Below the pieces are notes generated by a model. That model saw only the letters and a program-made list of their open reading frames with translations. It searched no databases and had not been told where the DNA came from. DNA of 64,000 nt from Flavobacterium sp. N1736 (GTDB lineage: Bacteria > Bacteroidota > Bacteroidia > Flavobacteriales > Flavobacteriaceae): the NCBI RefSeq assembly GCF_025947065.1, contig NZ_CP109994.1, forward strand, positions 1 through 64,000, read 5' to 3'. Position 1 is the first letter of the stretch. Every line of letters begins with the position of its first letter. The position numbers were made by a program, and so were the translations under genes. Shown piece after piece: positions 55,757 through 64,000 of the stretch.

Positions 55757-58078
55757 ATGAGGATATTAAAACCATTCCTTATCGTAATCTTTCTTACTGT
55801 CTTTAATTTCGGCTACAGCCAAAAAATATATACAGAAAAGGATATTCAAATTATTCCAAAGCCAGCACAATTAGTTATTAATAAAGGTGTTTTTGAATTT
55901 TCGGCAGCTACAAAATTTGTGGCAACTACTGATTCTCAAAAAGAAATTTCAAATGCTTTAATAAGCAAATTTGAAAAAGCGGCAGGATTTCGTCCGGAGA
56001 TTACTGCAGCAGTTCCGCAAAGCAATTTTGTACAATTTAAAGTTGATCAGAATTTAGAAAAAGAGGCGTATATAGTAGATGTAAATTCTAAGAACATTAC
56101 GGTTACGGCAAAAGGAAATGCAGGTTTTATTTATGCTTTAGAAAGTATTCGACAATTGCTTCCGGTTGTTATTGAAAGTAAAAATGTTTTGCCAAACCAA
56201 AAATGGCAAATTCCAAATGTGGTCATTAATGATAAACCCCGTTTTCAATGGAGAGGTTTAATGCTTGATTTATCACGTCATTTCTTTGATAAAAATTATG
56301 TCATGGAAACCATAGATCGTTTGGCGATGCACAAAATGAACGTTTTGCATTTGCATTTAGTAGATGATCAGGGTTGGAGAATTGAAATAAAAAAATATCC
56401 AAAATTAACCGAAATAGGAGCGTGGAGAGTTGATCAGGAAAACAGAAGCTGGAATGCCAGACTTACTGTAAATCCGGATGAAAAAGGAACTTACGGAGGA
56501 TTTTTAACTCAGGAAGAATTAAAAGAAATTGTAAAATATGCGGCAGCAAAAAACATCGAAATAATTCCGGAGATCGAAATGCCGGCACACGTAAGCAGCG
56601 CCATAGCATCATATCCTGAACTGGCTTGTTTTGATCAGCATATTGGCGTTCCGTCTGGCGGATTATGGCCTATTACGGATATTTATTGTGCAGGAAAAGA
56701 ATCGACATTTGAATTTTTACAAAATGTAATTGATGAAGTAATTACCATTTTTCCATCAAAATATATTCATATTGGCGGAGACGAAGCGACAAAAACCAAT
56801 TGGGAAAAATGTCCGAATTGCCAAAAAAGAATGGCAGATAATGGTTTGAAAAATACCCACGAATTACAGAGTTATTTTGTAAAAAGAATGGAGAAATACA
56901 TCAATTCTAAAGGTAAAAAAATCATTGGCTGGGATGAAATCTTAGAAGGCGGTCTTGCTCCTGAGGCAACAGTTATGAGCTGGAGAGGAACGCAAGGCGG
57001 AATCGACGCAACAAAACAAGGGCACGATGTGATTATGACACCGGAATCTCCTTGCTATTTTAATTTTTACCAAGGTCCGCAAAACGAAGAACCATTAGCT
57101 TTTGATGCTTATAATCCCCTAAATGAAGTTTACAAATTTGATCCGGTTGTACCAACAATGACGCCGGAAGAAGCGAAACATGTTTTAGGCGGACAAGCGA
57201 ATTTATGGGCAGAACATTTAGCGGGTCCAAAAGATTCAGAATACATGATTTTTCCACGATTAGCCGCATTATCAGAAGTTTTATGGAGCACAAAAGAAAG
57301 CCGTAACTGGAACGATTTTACACCAAGATTATTTTCTTTAATGCAGCGTTACAATTACTTAGGAATCAATTATGCGAAAAGTGCTTATTTGGTTACCGCT
57401 TCTTCAACGGCTGATTTGGCTAAAAAACAGATTAATGTAACATTGAAAAATGAATTTCCAAATCCGGATATTCGTTATGTTTTAGGCGATAAAAATATCG
57501 AACATAACCCAATAAAATATACAACTCCAATTGAGTTTGCAGGAACTACAATTTTAAAAGCGTCTTTATTTCAGGATGATAAACCAGTTGGAAAAACATT
57601 TACAGATACCATTGTTTTTCATAAAGCAGTGGCGCATAAAGTAAGTTACTTAACGCCTTTTAATGAAAATTATAAGGGTGATGGAAAATTTACAATGGTC
57701 AATACGATTCGAGGTTCAAAGAATTTTCATGACGGACAATGGCAAGCCTGGTTGGTAAACGATATGGAACTTGTGGTTGATCTTGAAAAACAGGAAAGCA
57801 TTCAGGAAGTGATCATTGGAACTTTGGAAAGTCAGGGCGCAGGAGTTAATTTCCCGACGCAGGTAAAAGTTTTGGTTTCAAATGATGGATTGACCTATAA
57901 AGAAGTTGGAAAAATAACACGTCCGTATGCTGCAAATGTGAGCCCGGAATTGAAAGATTTTAAAATAAGTTTTGAAAAACGCAATGCAAGATTTGTAAAA
58001 GTAATCGCTTATAACCTGAAAAAAAGCCCAAAAGGCGAATCTTCATGGTTGTTTGTTGATGAAATTGTCGTGAATTAA
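55757..58078 (+). CDS. GH20 beta-N-acetylhexosaminidase with C-terminal discoidin-like domain
   Basis: 773 residues. Signal peptide (LKPFLIVIFLTVFNFGYSQ). A GH20b N-domain (about 25-140) precedes the catalytic barrel: GLMLDLSRHFFDKNYVMETI, HLHLVDDQGWRIEIKKYP and YIHIGGDEATKTNWEKCPNC, with the catalytic pair Asp342-Glu343. A discoidin-like domain follows at about 640-770 (WQAWLVNDMELVVDLEKQES, NARFVKVIAYNLKKSP). Removes terminal beta-GlcNAc (or GalNAc) from glycans using the substrate acetamido group. Same operon as GH2. Confidence 0.93.
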   Translation: MRILKPFLIVIFLTVFNFGYSQKIYTEKDIQIIPKPAQLVINKGVFEFSAATKFVATTDSQKEISNALISKFEKAAGFRPEITAAVPQSNFVQFKVDQNLEKEAYIVDVNSKNITVTAKGNAGFIYALESIRQLLPVVIESKNVLPNQKWQIPNVVINDKPRFQWRGLMLDLSRHFFDKNYVMETIDRLAMHKMNVLHLHLVDDQGWRIEIKKYPKLTEIGAWRVDQENRSWNARLTVNPDEKGTYGGFLTQEELKEIVKYAAAKNIEIIPEIEMPAHVSSAIASYPELACFDQHIGVPSGGLWPITDIYCAGKESTFEFLQNVIDEVITIFPSKYIHIGGDEATKTNWEKCPNCQKRMADNGLKNTHELQSYFVKRMEKYINSKGKKIIGWDEILEGGLAPEATVMSWRGTQGGIDATKQGHDVIMTPESPCYFNFYQGPQNEEPLAFDAYNPLNEVYKFDPVVPTMTPEEAKHVLGGQANLWAEHLAGPKDSEYMIFPRLAALSEVLWSTKESRNWNDFTPRLFSLMQRYNYLGINYAKSAYLVTASSTADLAKKQINVTLKNEFPNPDIRYVLGDKNIEHNPIKYTTPIEFAGTTILKASLFQDDKPVGKTFTDTIVFHKAVAHKVSYLTPFNENYKGDGKFTMVNTIRGSKNFHDGQWQAWLVNDMELVVDLEKQESIQEVIIGTLESQGAGVNFPTQVKVLVSNDGLTYKEVGKITRPYAANVSPELKDFKISFEKRNARFVKVIAYNLKKSPKGESSWLFVDEIVVN

Positions 58079-58119
58079 ACAAAAAATCAAAAAAATAATA
58101 AACAATAAACAGATTAAAG

Positions 58120-59604
58120 ATGAAAAGAGGAATATTCATAATCGCAATTTTATTTTCGGTTCAAATGTTTTCGCAAGCCATTTACGAAGATGAGCGCTAT
58201 GTACCGGAAACGGATCCGCTGGTGTTGAAAAACTTAGATGAATGGCAAGGCAAAAAATTCGGATTATTAATGCACTGGGGAACATACAGTGAATGGGGAA
58301 TTGTAGAATCATGGTCTATTTGTCCTGAAGATTATGGATGGTGTGAGCGTAAAAAAGGAAGTAATCCGGGCAATTATAATGAATATGTAAAAGAATATGA
58401 GGGATTGAAAAAAACATTTAATCCGGTGAAATTTGATCCTGCAAAATGGGCAAAAGCCGCTAAATATGCGGGAATGAAATACATGGTTTTTACCACAAAA
58501 CACCATGACGGATTTAATATGTACGATACTAAATATTCTGATTATAAAGTAACTGACAAAGAATGTGCTTTTAGTACAAACCCGAAAGCCAATATTGCGA
58601 AAGAAATTTTTAATGCTTTTAGAGCCGAAAATATTTCAACGGGAGCTTATTTCTCTAAACCGGACTGGCATAACGAAAATTACTGGGATCCGTATTTTCC
58701 TCCTTTTGACAGAAACGTAAATTATGATCCGTCTTTATATCCTGAAAAGTGGCAGAAATATGTTGATTTCACGCACAATCAAATCTTAGAATTATTATCT
58801 GATTACGGAAAAATCGATATTTTATGGTTAGATGGCGGATGGGTTAGAAAAAGAGACCAACAAAACTTAAAAGAAAACTATGATGAAAAGTTTGCTGAAA
58901 ACGAATCAAAAAATGGTTTTATCAAACACAGAGTTGTAGATCAGGATCCTAAAATGGACGAATTGGTTGTAAAAGCACGCCAGAAACAACCGGGATTAAT
59001 TGTTGTGGACAGAGCGGTTCACGGAAAAAACCAAAATTATTTAACTCCGGAAGGTCGTGTTCCGGCTAAAACGCTGCCTTATCCTTGGGAGTCTTGTATT
59101 ACTTCCGGCGGAGGCTGGTCTTATTCTCCAAATGCGACTTACTTAACAGGAAGACAAGGAATTCATATGTTGGTTGACATTGTAGCAAAAGGCGGAAATT
59201 TATTACTGAACGTTGCTCCAAGTCCGGAAGGAGAATGGCAGCAGGGCGCTTATGATTTATTGACAGCTTATGGCGACTGGATGAAAGTAAACAGTACGGC
59301 GATTTACAACACAAAACCGATTGAACCTTTTAAAGAAGAAAATATTTGTATGACGCAAAACAAAACCGGAAACGTATTCTTGTTTTATTTGGCGAAAGAC
59401 GGAGAAGCTAAAATTCCTGCAGAAGTGACAGTGAAATCGATCAATCCAAAAAAAGGAACAAAAATTACTATGTTAGGTTCTAATACTTCCTTGAAATGGA
59501 CCAAAGAAGCAGCAGGATTTAAAGTTGTAATTCCGGAAAGTTTAAGAAACAATTTGCCTTGTAAAGAAGCATGGACCTTAAAAATCGAAGCTATTAACAG
59601 ATAG
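58120..59604 (+). CDS. GH29 alpha-L-fucosidase (second, compact)
   Basis: 494 residues. Signal peptide (GIFIIAILFSVQMFSQA). The barrel shows KKFGLLMHWGTYSEWGIVES, MVFTTKHHDGFNMYDTKYSD and KIDILWLDGGWVRK, with predicted nucleophile Asp238. Ends in a beta-sandwich (KSINPKKGTKITMLG). Differs clearly from the longer enzyme at 37210-39306: no discoidin domains and a different substrate-facing loop, so core versus antenna fucose specificity may differ. 7 bp before the second GH92 gene. Confidence 0.92.
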   Translation: MKRGIFIIAILFSVQMFSQAIYEDERYVPETDPLVLKNLDEWQGKKFGLLMHWGTYSEWGIVESWSICPEDYGWCERKKGSNPGNYNEYVKEYEGLKKTFNPVKFDPAKWAKAAKYAGMKYMVFTTKHHDGFNMYDTKYSDYKVTDKECAFSTNPKANIAKEIFNAFRAENISTGAYFSKPDWHNENYWDPYFPPFDRNVNYDPSLYPEKWQKYVDFTHNQILELLSDYGKIDILWLDGGWVRKRDQQNLKENYDEKFAENESKNGFIKHRVVDQDPKMDELVVKARQKQPGLIVVDRAVHGKNQNYLTPEGRVPAKTLPYPWESCITSGGGWSYSPNATYLTGRQGIHMLVDIVAKGGNLLLNVAPSPEGEWQQGAYDLLTAYGDWMKVNSTAIYNTKPIEPFKEENICMTQNKTGNVFLFYLAKDGEAKIPAEVTVKSINPKKGTKITMLGSNTSLKWTKEAAGFKVVIPESLRNNLPCKEAWTLKIEAINR

Positions 59605-59611
59605 AAAAAAT

Positions 59612-61852
59612 ATGTTTTCAATAAAAAAAATATTCCCAAAAACAGCATGTACTTTTTGCATGCTGTTTTTTAGCATAATCATTTTTGCACAAGAACCCGC
59701 AGATTTTGTAAACCCATTTATTGGAACTTCTAATTACGGAGCCACTTTTCCGGGACCAATTGCGCCAAGAGGAATGGCGAGTATTAGTCCGTTTAATGTT
59801 GCTGGCAAACAAAATAAATTAGAAAAAGACAGTCAGTGGCTTTCTAATCCGTATGTAAATGAAAATAATTTTTTAACCGGATTTAGTCAGGTTAATATAA
59901 GCGGCGTTGGCTGTCCTGAACTGGGTGTTTTATTATTAATGCCAACAACGGGAGCTGTAGAAACCAATCATTTAAAATACGGTTCAACGTACAAAAACGA
60001 AGTTGCAAAAGCAGCGTATTACAGCGTAGATATTGATAAATACAATGTAAAAGCAGAGTTTACAGCATCAAAAAGAGTGGGTGTAAGCAAATTTACTTTC
60101 CCAAAAGGGCAATCCAATATTTTACTGAATCTTGGTTTAGGTTTAACCAATGAAGAAGGCGCGATGGTAAAAGTGGTTTCGTCGACAGAAATTGAAGGAA
60201 TGCGTTCTGTAGGTTCGTTTTGTTATAACAGTCCCGAAGATGCATATCCGGTTTATTTTGTAGCTAAATTTTCGAAACCGGCGAATAAATTCGGCGTTTG
60301 GAAAAAAACATCAAAATATGAAGGTGTCGAAGCGCAATGGATGGGATATAACGGCAAAACCAGAATGATGGATAATACCATTAAAACGGTTGTTGGCGAC
60401 AGTATTGGAACGTATTTTACATATCAGTTTGATAAAAAAGAAAGCGTTGAGGTAAAAATTGGAGTTTCGTACGTAAGCATTGCAAACGCCCGTGAAAATC
60501 TGGAAAAAGAAACCGGAAACAAATCGTTTGAAGCCGTTTATAAAGACACTTACAACGAATGGAACGAAGAGCTTTCGAAGATTATGGTTGAAGGCGGTTC
60601 AAAAGATGAGAAAACAATTTTTTACACGGCATTATATCACACCTTAATTCATCCTAATATTTTAAATGATGTCAATGGAGAATATCCGGTAATAAAAAGA
60701 AGCAAGATTGAAAAAACCGAAGGCACGCGTTATACCGTATTTTCTTTGTGGGATACGTATCGAAACATGCATCCGTTAACGTCTTTAGTATATCCAAAAC
60801 AACAATCGGATATGATAAAAAGCATGTTGGAAATGTATGATGAAAACGGCTGGCTGCCAAAATGGGAATTAAATTCAACAGAAACATTCACCATGGTTGG
60901 CGACCCCGCAAGTATTGTTATAGTCGATGCGTGCTTAAAGGGAATTCAGGATTTTGATATTTACAAAGCGTACTATGCGATGTTAAAAGGAGCAGATCAA
61001 ATGGAAGAAAATCCGTTGCGTCCGGGACTAAAAGAATATGTCGAAAAAGGGTATTTGTCGACTAATTACCGTGGTCCCGTTTCTACAACTTTAGAATATA
61101 ATACGTCAGATTATGCGATTTCACTTTTGGCAAATGCTTTGGGTAAAAAAGACGATTACAAGCGTTTTACGAAACGTTCATTATCCTACCAAAAATTATT
61201 TGATAAAGATTTAAAATTGCTTCGGCCAAGAACCGCTAACGGAAAATGGTATGAACCTTTTGATCCTGACTCAGGCGCAAATTTTCAGGAAAATGTTGGT
61301 TTTATAGAAGGCAATGCGTGGCAATATGCTTTTATGGTGCCGCATGATATAAAGGGATTAATGAAATTAATGGGCGGCGAAAAAGCGTTCTCTGATCAAT
61401 TACAAAAAGTTTTTGACAGCAAACAATTTGATATGGCAAACGAGCCGGATATTGCTTATCCTTATTTATTTAATTATGTAAAAGGAGAGGAATGGAAAGC
61501 ACAGGAAATGGTTAAAAAACTGGTGAACGAATATTTTCAAAACAAACCAAACGGATTACCCGGAAATGACGATACAGGAACAATGTCTGCCTGGTTGGTT
61601 TATTCCATGATGGGAATTTACCCCATATCGCCGGGAGACCCAATTTATACCATTACAGCACCAATGTTTCATAGAGTAACGATCAAATTAGATCCAAAAT
61701 ATTATAAAAAAGAAAGTATTGTAATTGAAAGACAAATCAATAATGATGGAAAAATCAATTCGATAGAACTAAACGGGAAACCACTTAACAGCTTCTTTAT
61801 TTCGCATGATGATTTTGTAAATGGAACAATGCTAAAAGTGATTCAAAATTAA
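59612..61852 (+). CDS. GH92 alpha-mannosidase (second)
   Basis: 746 residues. Signal peptide (CTFCMLFFSIIIFAQ) without a lipobox. GH92 markers: VNPFIGTSNYGATFPGPIAP, FSLWDTYRNMHPLTSLVYPK and LPGNDDTGTMSAWLVYSMMG, with the usual Asp653-Asp654 pair. The paralogue at 43513 is only distantly similar, has Glu-Asp here and is a lipoprotein, so the two probably cleave different mannose linkages in sequence. 13 bp before the GH3 gene. Confidence 0.92.
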   Translation: MFSIKKIFPKTACTFCMLFFSIIIFAQEPADFVNPFIGTSNYGATFPGPIAPRGMASISPFNVAGKQNKLEKDSQWLSNPYVNENNFLTGFSQVNISGVGCPELGVLLLMPTTGAVETNHLKYGSTYKNEVAKAAYYSVDIDKYNVKAEFTASKRVGVSKFTFPKGQSNILLNLGLGLTNEEGAMVKVVSSTEIEGMRSVGSFCYNSPEDAYPVYFVAKFSKPANKFGVWKKTSKYEGVEAQWMGYNGKTRMMDNTIKTVVGDSIGTYFTYQFDKKESVEVKIGVSYVSIANARENLEKETGNKSFEAVYKDTYNEWNEELSKIMVEGGSKDEKTIFYTALYHTLIHPNILNDVNGEYPVIKRSKIEKTEGTRYTVFSLWDTYRNMHPLTSLVYPKQQSDMIKSMLEMYDENGWLPKWELNSTETFTMVGDPASIVIVDACLKGIQDFDIYKAYYAMLKGADQMEENPLRPGLKEYVEKGYLSTNYRGPVSTTLEYNTSDYAISLLANALGKKDDYKRFTKRSLSYQKLFDKDLKLLRPRTANGKWYEPFDPDSGANFQENVGFIEGNAWQYAFMVPHDIKGLMKLMGGEKAFSDQLQKVFDSKQFDMANEPDIAYPYLFNYVKGEEWKAQEMVKKLVNEYFQNKPNGLPGNDDTGTMSAWLVYSMMGIYPISPGDPIYTITAPMFHRVTIKLDPKYYKKESIVIERQINNDGKINSIELNGKPLNSFFISHDDFVNGTMLKVIQN

Positions 61853-61865
61853 AAACAACACAACT

Positions 61866-64000
61866 ATGTTACAAGTAAGAATTAAAAAAACAGCCATTAT
61901 TCTCGTAATGGCTGTTGGTTTTTTTAACCAAAGCTATGCGCAGAAAAAATATCCTTATCAAGATGCAAAATTACCTGTTGAAGATAGGGTAAAAGACTTG
62001 TTAAGCCGAATGAGTCTGGAGGAAAAAGCACGCCAGATGGATATGTACAAAGGAGAATTTTTTAAGGAAAAAGAAGATTTCTCTAAATCAAAATCAGATG
62101 CCAAAATTGGAAATTTAGGAATTGGAGCGATTCATGATCTTTATCCGCGTTCGGCAAAAATGATCAATGATCTTCAAAGTGAGGTTATTAAAAATAACAA
62201 ATGGGGAATTCCTGCGCTTATTATGTGCGAGATGCTGCACGGATATCTGGATGACGGAAGCACGGCTTTCCCAATGAATATTGGTTTAGGCGCAACCTGG
62301 GATACGGGCATAATGGACAAAGTAGGTAAAGTAATTGCTACTGAAGCCAGAGCACACGGCGTTCATTTTGGTTTAGGACCAAATTTAGATCTTGGTCGCG
62401 AACCACGTTGGGGAAGGGTTGCTGAAACTTTTGGCGAAGATGCTTATTTAAACAGTGAAATTGGTTTGGCAATGATTAAGGGAATGCAGGGCGATGATTT
62501 AAAATCAGATCGTACTATCATTTCAGAACCAAAACACTTTGCCGTTCACGGGATTCCGCAAGCGGGAGGAAATTCGTCTCCAATTTTGGTGGGAGAACGT
62601 TCGGCTCGTGAAGATCATCTTCCATCATTTGAAAAAGCATTTAGAAAAGGCGGTGCGTTAGGAACTATGTGCGCTTATTCTGAATTAGACGGTATTCCGT
62701 GTGCAGCAAATCATTGGTTACTGACTGATGTTTTAAGAAAAGAATGGGGTTTTAAAGGAATTGTAGTTTCAGATTTAGGGGCGATAAAATACCTGCAAAC
62801 AACGCATTATGTAACTAATTCTCCAAAAGAAAGTGTGAGAACTGCAATTGCTGCGGGAGTTGACATGCAGTTTTATGATTTTACAAATGAGTTTTGGCAA
62901 CAAAGTATCATTGAATTGGTAAACGAAAAAAAACTGACAATGGAGCAAATTGATCGTGCTGCCGGCGGTGTTTTAAGACTTAAATTTTTATTGGGATTAT
63001 TTGAAAATCCGTACACAGATAAAAACTTAATTAAAGAACGTTTTCATACAAAAGAAAATCAGGATATCGCTTTAGAAGCGGGTCGTAAATCTATTATTTT
63101 ATTGAAAAATGATAACAATATTCTGCCTTTAAGCAAAGATATAAAAACAGTTGCTGTTATCGGACCAAATGCTGATGCGTCAAGATTAGGCGGATATGCG
63201 GTAAAAAATAAAGTAGGAACTACGGTTCTGGAAGGTATTAAACAAGTTGCAGGTGCAAAAACAAATATACTTTATGAAGAAGGTGTTCCTTTAATTGTAA
63301 AAGGACAAATTATTCCGTCGAAATATTTATTTACGCCCGATGGATCTCAAAACGGGTTAAAAGGAGAATATTTTAATAACAGAAATGTTGAAGGAAATCC
63401 GGTATTGACGCGTATTGACAGTCAGTTAGAATTTGACTGGCCGTGGTCTCCGGGCGATGGCGTTACAGATGATGATTTTTCTATTCGCTGGACGGGTTAT
63501 ATTCAATCAGAAAAAGCATTTGACGGCTGGTTGGGTTTAAGTTCTGATGACGGAATCAGAATGTGGGTTGATGATCAGTTGGTTATTGACAACTGGACGA
63601 AAGGTGCTACAAGTATGGTTACGACTCCAAAAAATATCGAAGCCGGAAAAAAATACAAAGTCCGCATAGAAATGTGGGAAGGCGGCTGGGGAGCCAGAGC
63701 GCACTTGCGTTGGAATCTTGAAAAAGTAAACTTTCAGCCGGCGATCGATATTGCTAAAAAAGCAGATGTTGCGATTGTGGTTTTGGGAGAATCAAATGAA
63801 TTGGTGGAAGAAAACAGAGATGTTGCAAGTTTAGATTTACACGGAATGCAGCAGGAACTGATCGAAGCGATTCAAAAAACAGGAACTCCGGTAGTTTGCG
63901 TGTTGTTAAACGGACGTCCGCTTTCGACAAACTGGATCAGCGAAAATATTCCGGCTCTTGTAGAAGCGTGGTTTCCGGGTGAAGCAGGAGGAAGAGCTGT
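61866..64000 (+). CDS. GH3 glycosidase with PA14 insert (partial, runs past the window end)
   Basis: About 711 codons in the window. Starts at ATG 61866 with a signal peptide (TAIILVMAVGFFNQSYAQ). GH3 N-domain: KYPYQDAKLPVEDRVKDLLS, GPNLDLGREPRWGRVAETFG, EPKHFAVHGIPQAGG and GIVVSDLGAI with nucleophile Asp303. A PA14 domain is inserted in the second GH3 domain (about 63340-63720: GLKGEYFNNRNVEGNP, WLGLSSDDGIRMWVDDQL). GH3/PA14 enzymes are mostly beta-glucosidases or beta-xylosidases, but beta-N-acetylglucosaminidases also occur, which would suit the N-glycan context. Stop codon not seen. Confidence 0.9.
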   Translation, partial: MLQVRIKKTAIILVMAVGFFNQSYAQKKYPYQDAKLPVEDRVKDLLSRMSLEEKARQMDMYKGEFFKEKEDFSKSKSDAKIGNLGIGAIHDLYPRSAKMINDLQSEVIKNNKWGIPALIMCEMLHGYLDDGSTAFPMNIGLGATWDTGIMDKVGKVIATEARAHGVHFGLGPNLDLGREPRWGRVAETFGEDAYLNSEIGLAMIKGMQGDDLKSDRTIISEPKHFAVHGIPQAGGNSSPILVGERSAREDHLPSFEKAFRKGGALGTMCAYSELDGIPCAANHWLLTDVLRKEWGFKGIVVSDLGAIKYLQTTHYVTNSPKESVRTAIAAGVDMQFYDFTNEFWQQSIIELVNEKKLTMEQIDRAAGGVLRLKFLLGLFENPYTDKNLIKERFHTKENQDIALEAGRKSIILLKNDNNILPLSKDIKTVAVIGPNADASRLGGYAVKNKVGTTVLEGIKQVAGAKTNILYEEGVPLIVKGQIIPSKYLFTPDGSQNGLKGEYFNNRNVEGNPVLTRIDSQLEFDWPWSPGDGVTDDDFSIRWTGYIQSEKAFDGWLGLSSDDGIRMWVDDQLVIDNWTKGATSMVTTPKNIEAGKKYKVRIEMWEGGWGARAHLRWNLEKVNFQPAIDIAKKADVAIVVLGESNELVEENRDVASLDLHGMQQELIEAIQKTGTPVVCVLLNGRPLSTNWISENIPALVEAWFPGEAGGRA

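Overview
The window looks like the chromosome of a Flavobacterium-like member of the Bacteroidota. It is AT-rich and carries DUF6443-type RHS/YD-repeat proteins, secreted proteins with repeated NVGIGT motifs, a LytTR two-component pair and a large polysaccharide-utilisation locus (PUL). No tRNA, rRNA, CRISPR array, transposase gene or phage structural module was seen.

Region 1 (1-2.6 kb, plus strand): three consecutive secreted tail-fibre-like genes. Each is broken by single-base indels, mostly in short homopolymers. An XRE regulator follows (2.9-3.3 kb).

Region 2 (3.5-24.1 kb, minus strand): a polymorphic-toxin region with two RHS gene pairs. In each pair the first protein is an SpvB/YD-repeat-like shell protein. 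The second is a DUF6443/RHS-core protein ending in a variable tip. Tip A (17.1 kb) has an HDxxY motif like phospholipase A2 folds and is followed at once by a small membrane protein. Tip B (4.6 kb) has a His-Gly/Cys pair like clan CD cysteine peptidases and is followed at once by a lipoprotein. Between the pairs lie orphan tip fragments, candidate immunity genes, REP-like hairpins and three copies of a 270-bp inverted-repeat-bounded element. Two of these copies are nearly identical direct repeats that bracket the 1.7-kb orphan-cassette island.

Region 3 (24.3-35.7 kb, minus strand): one tightly packed run of 13 genes. It has two lipoproteins (one with three fibronectin-like repeats), six secreted tail-fibre-like proteins with a conserved C-terminal module, and five pseudopilus/type II secretion-like genes (PilP/GspC-like, PilX-like, two pseudopilins, GspF-like). 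Fibre and pseudopilus genes are 1 bp apart, so the pseudopilus may handle the fibre proteins. That link is inference.

Region 4 (36.0-64 kb, mostly plus strand): one more fibre gene, then glycan catabolism: a GH29 fucosidase, a NagB/PIG-L fusion and a divergent LytTR/histidine-kinase pair. After that comes a co-directional run of GH92, SSS symporter, GH130, CBM9-like protein, GH10-like lipoprotein, glycosylasparaginase, GH2, GH20, GH29, GH92 and GH3 (cut by the window end). Together these activities fit dismantling of protein N-glycans: fucose, galactose, GlcNAc and mannose removal, Man-GlcNAc phosphorolysis, and GlcNAc-Asn cleavage. No SusC/SusD pair is in the window. Four small inverted-repeat elements sit in the gaps between these genes.
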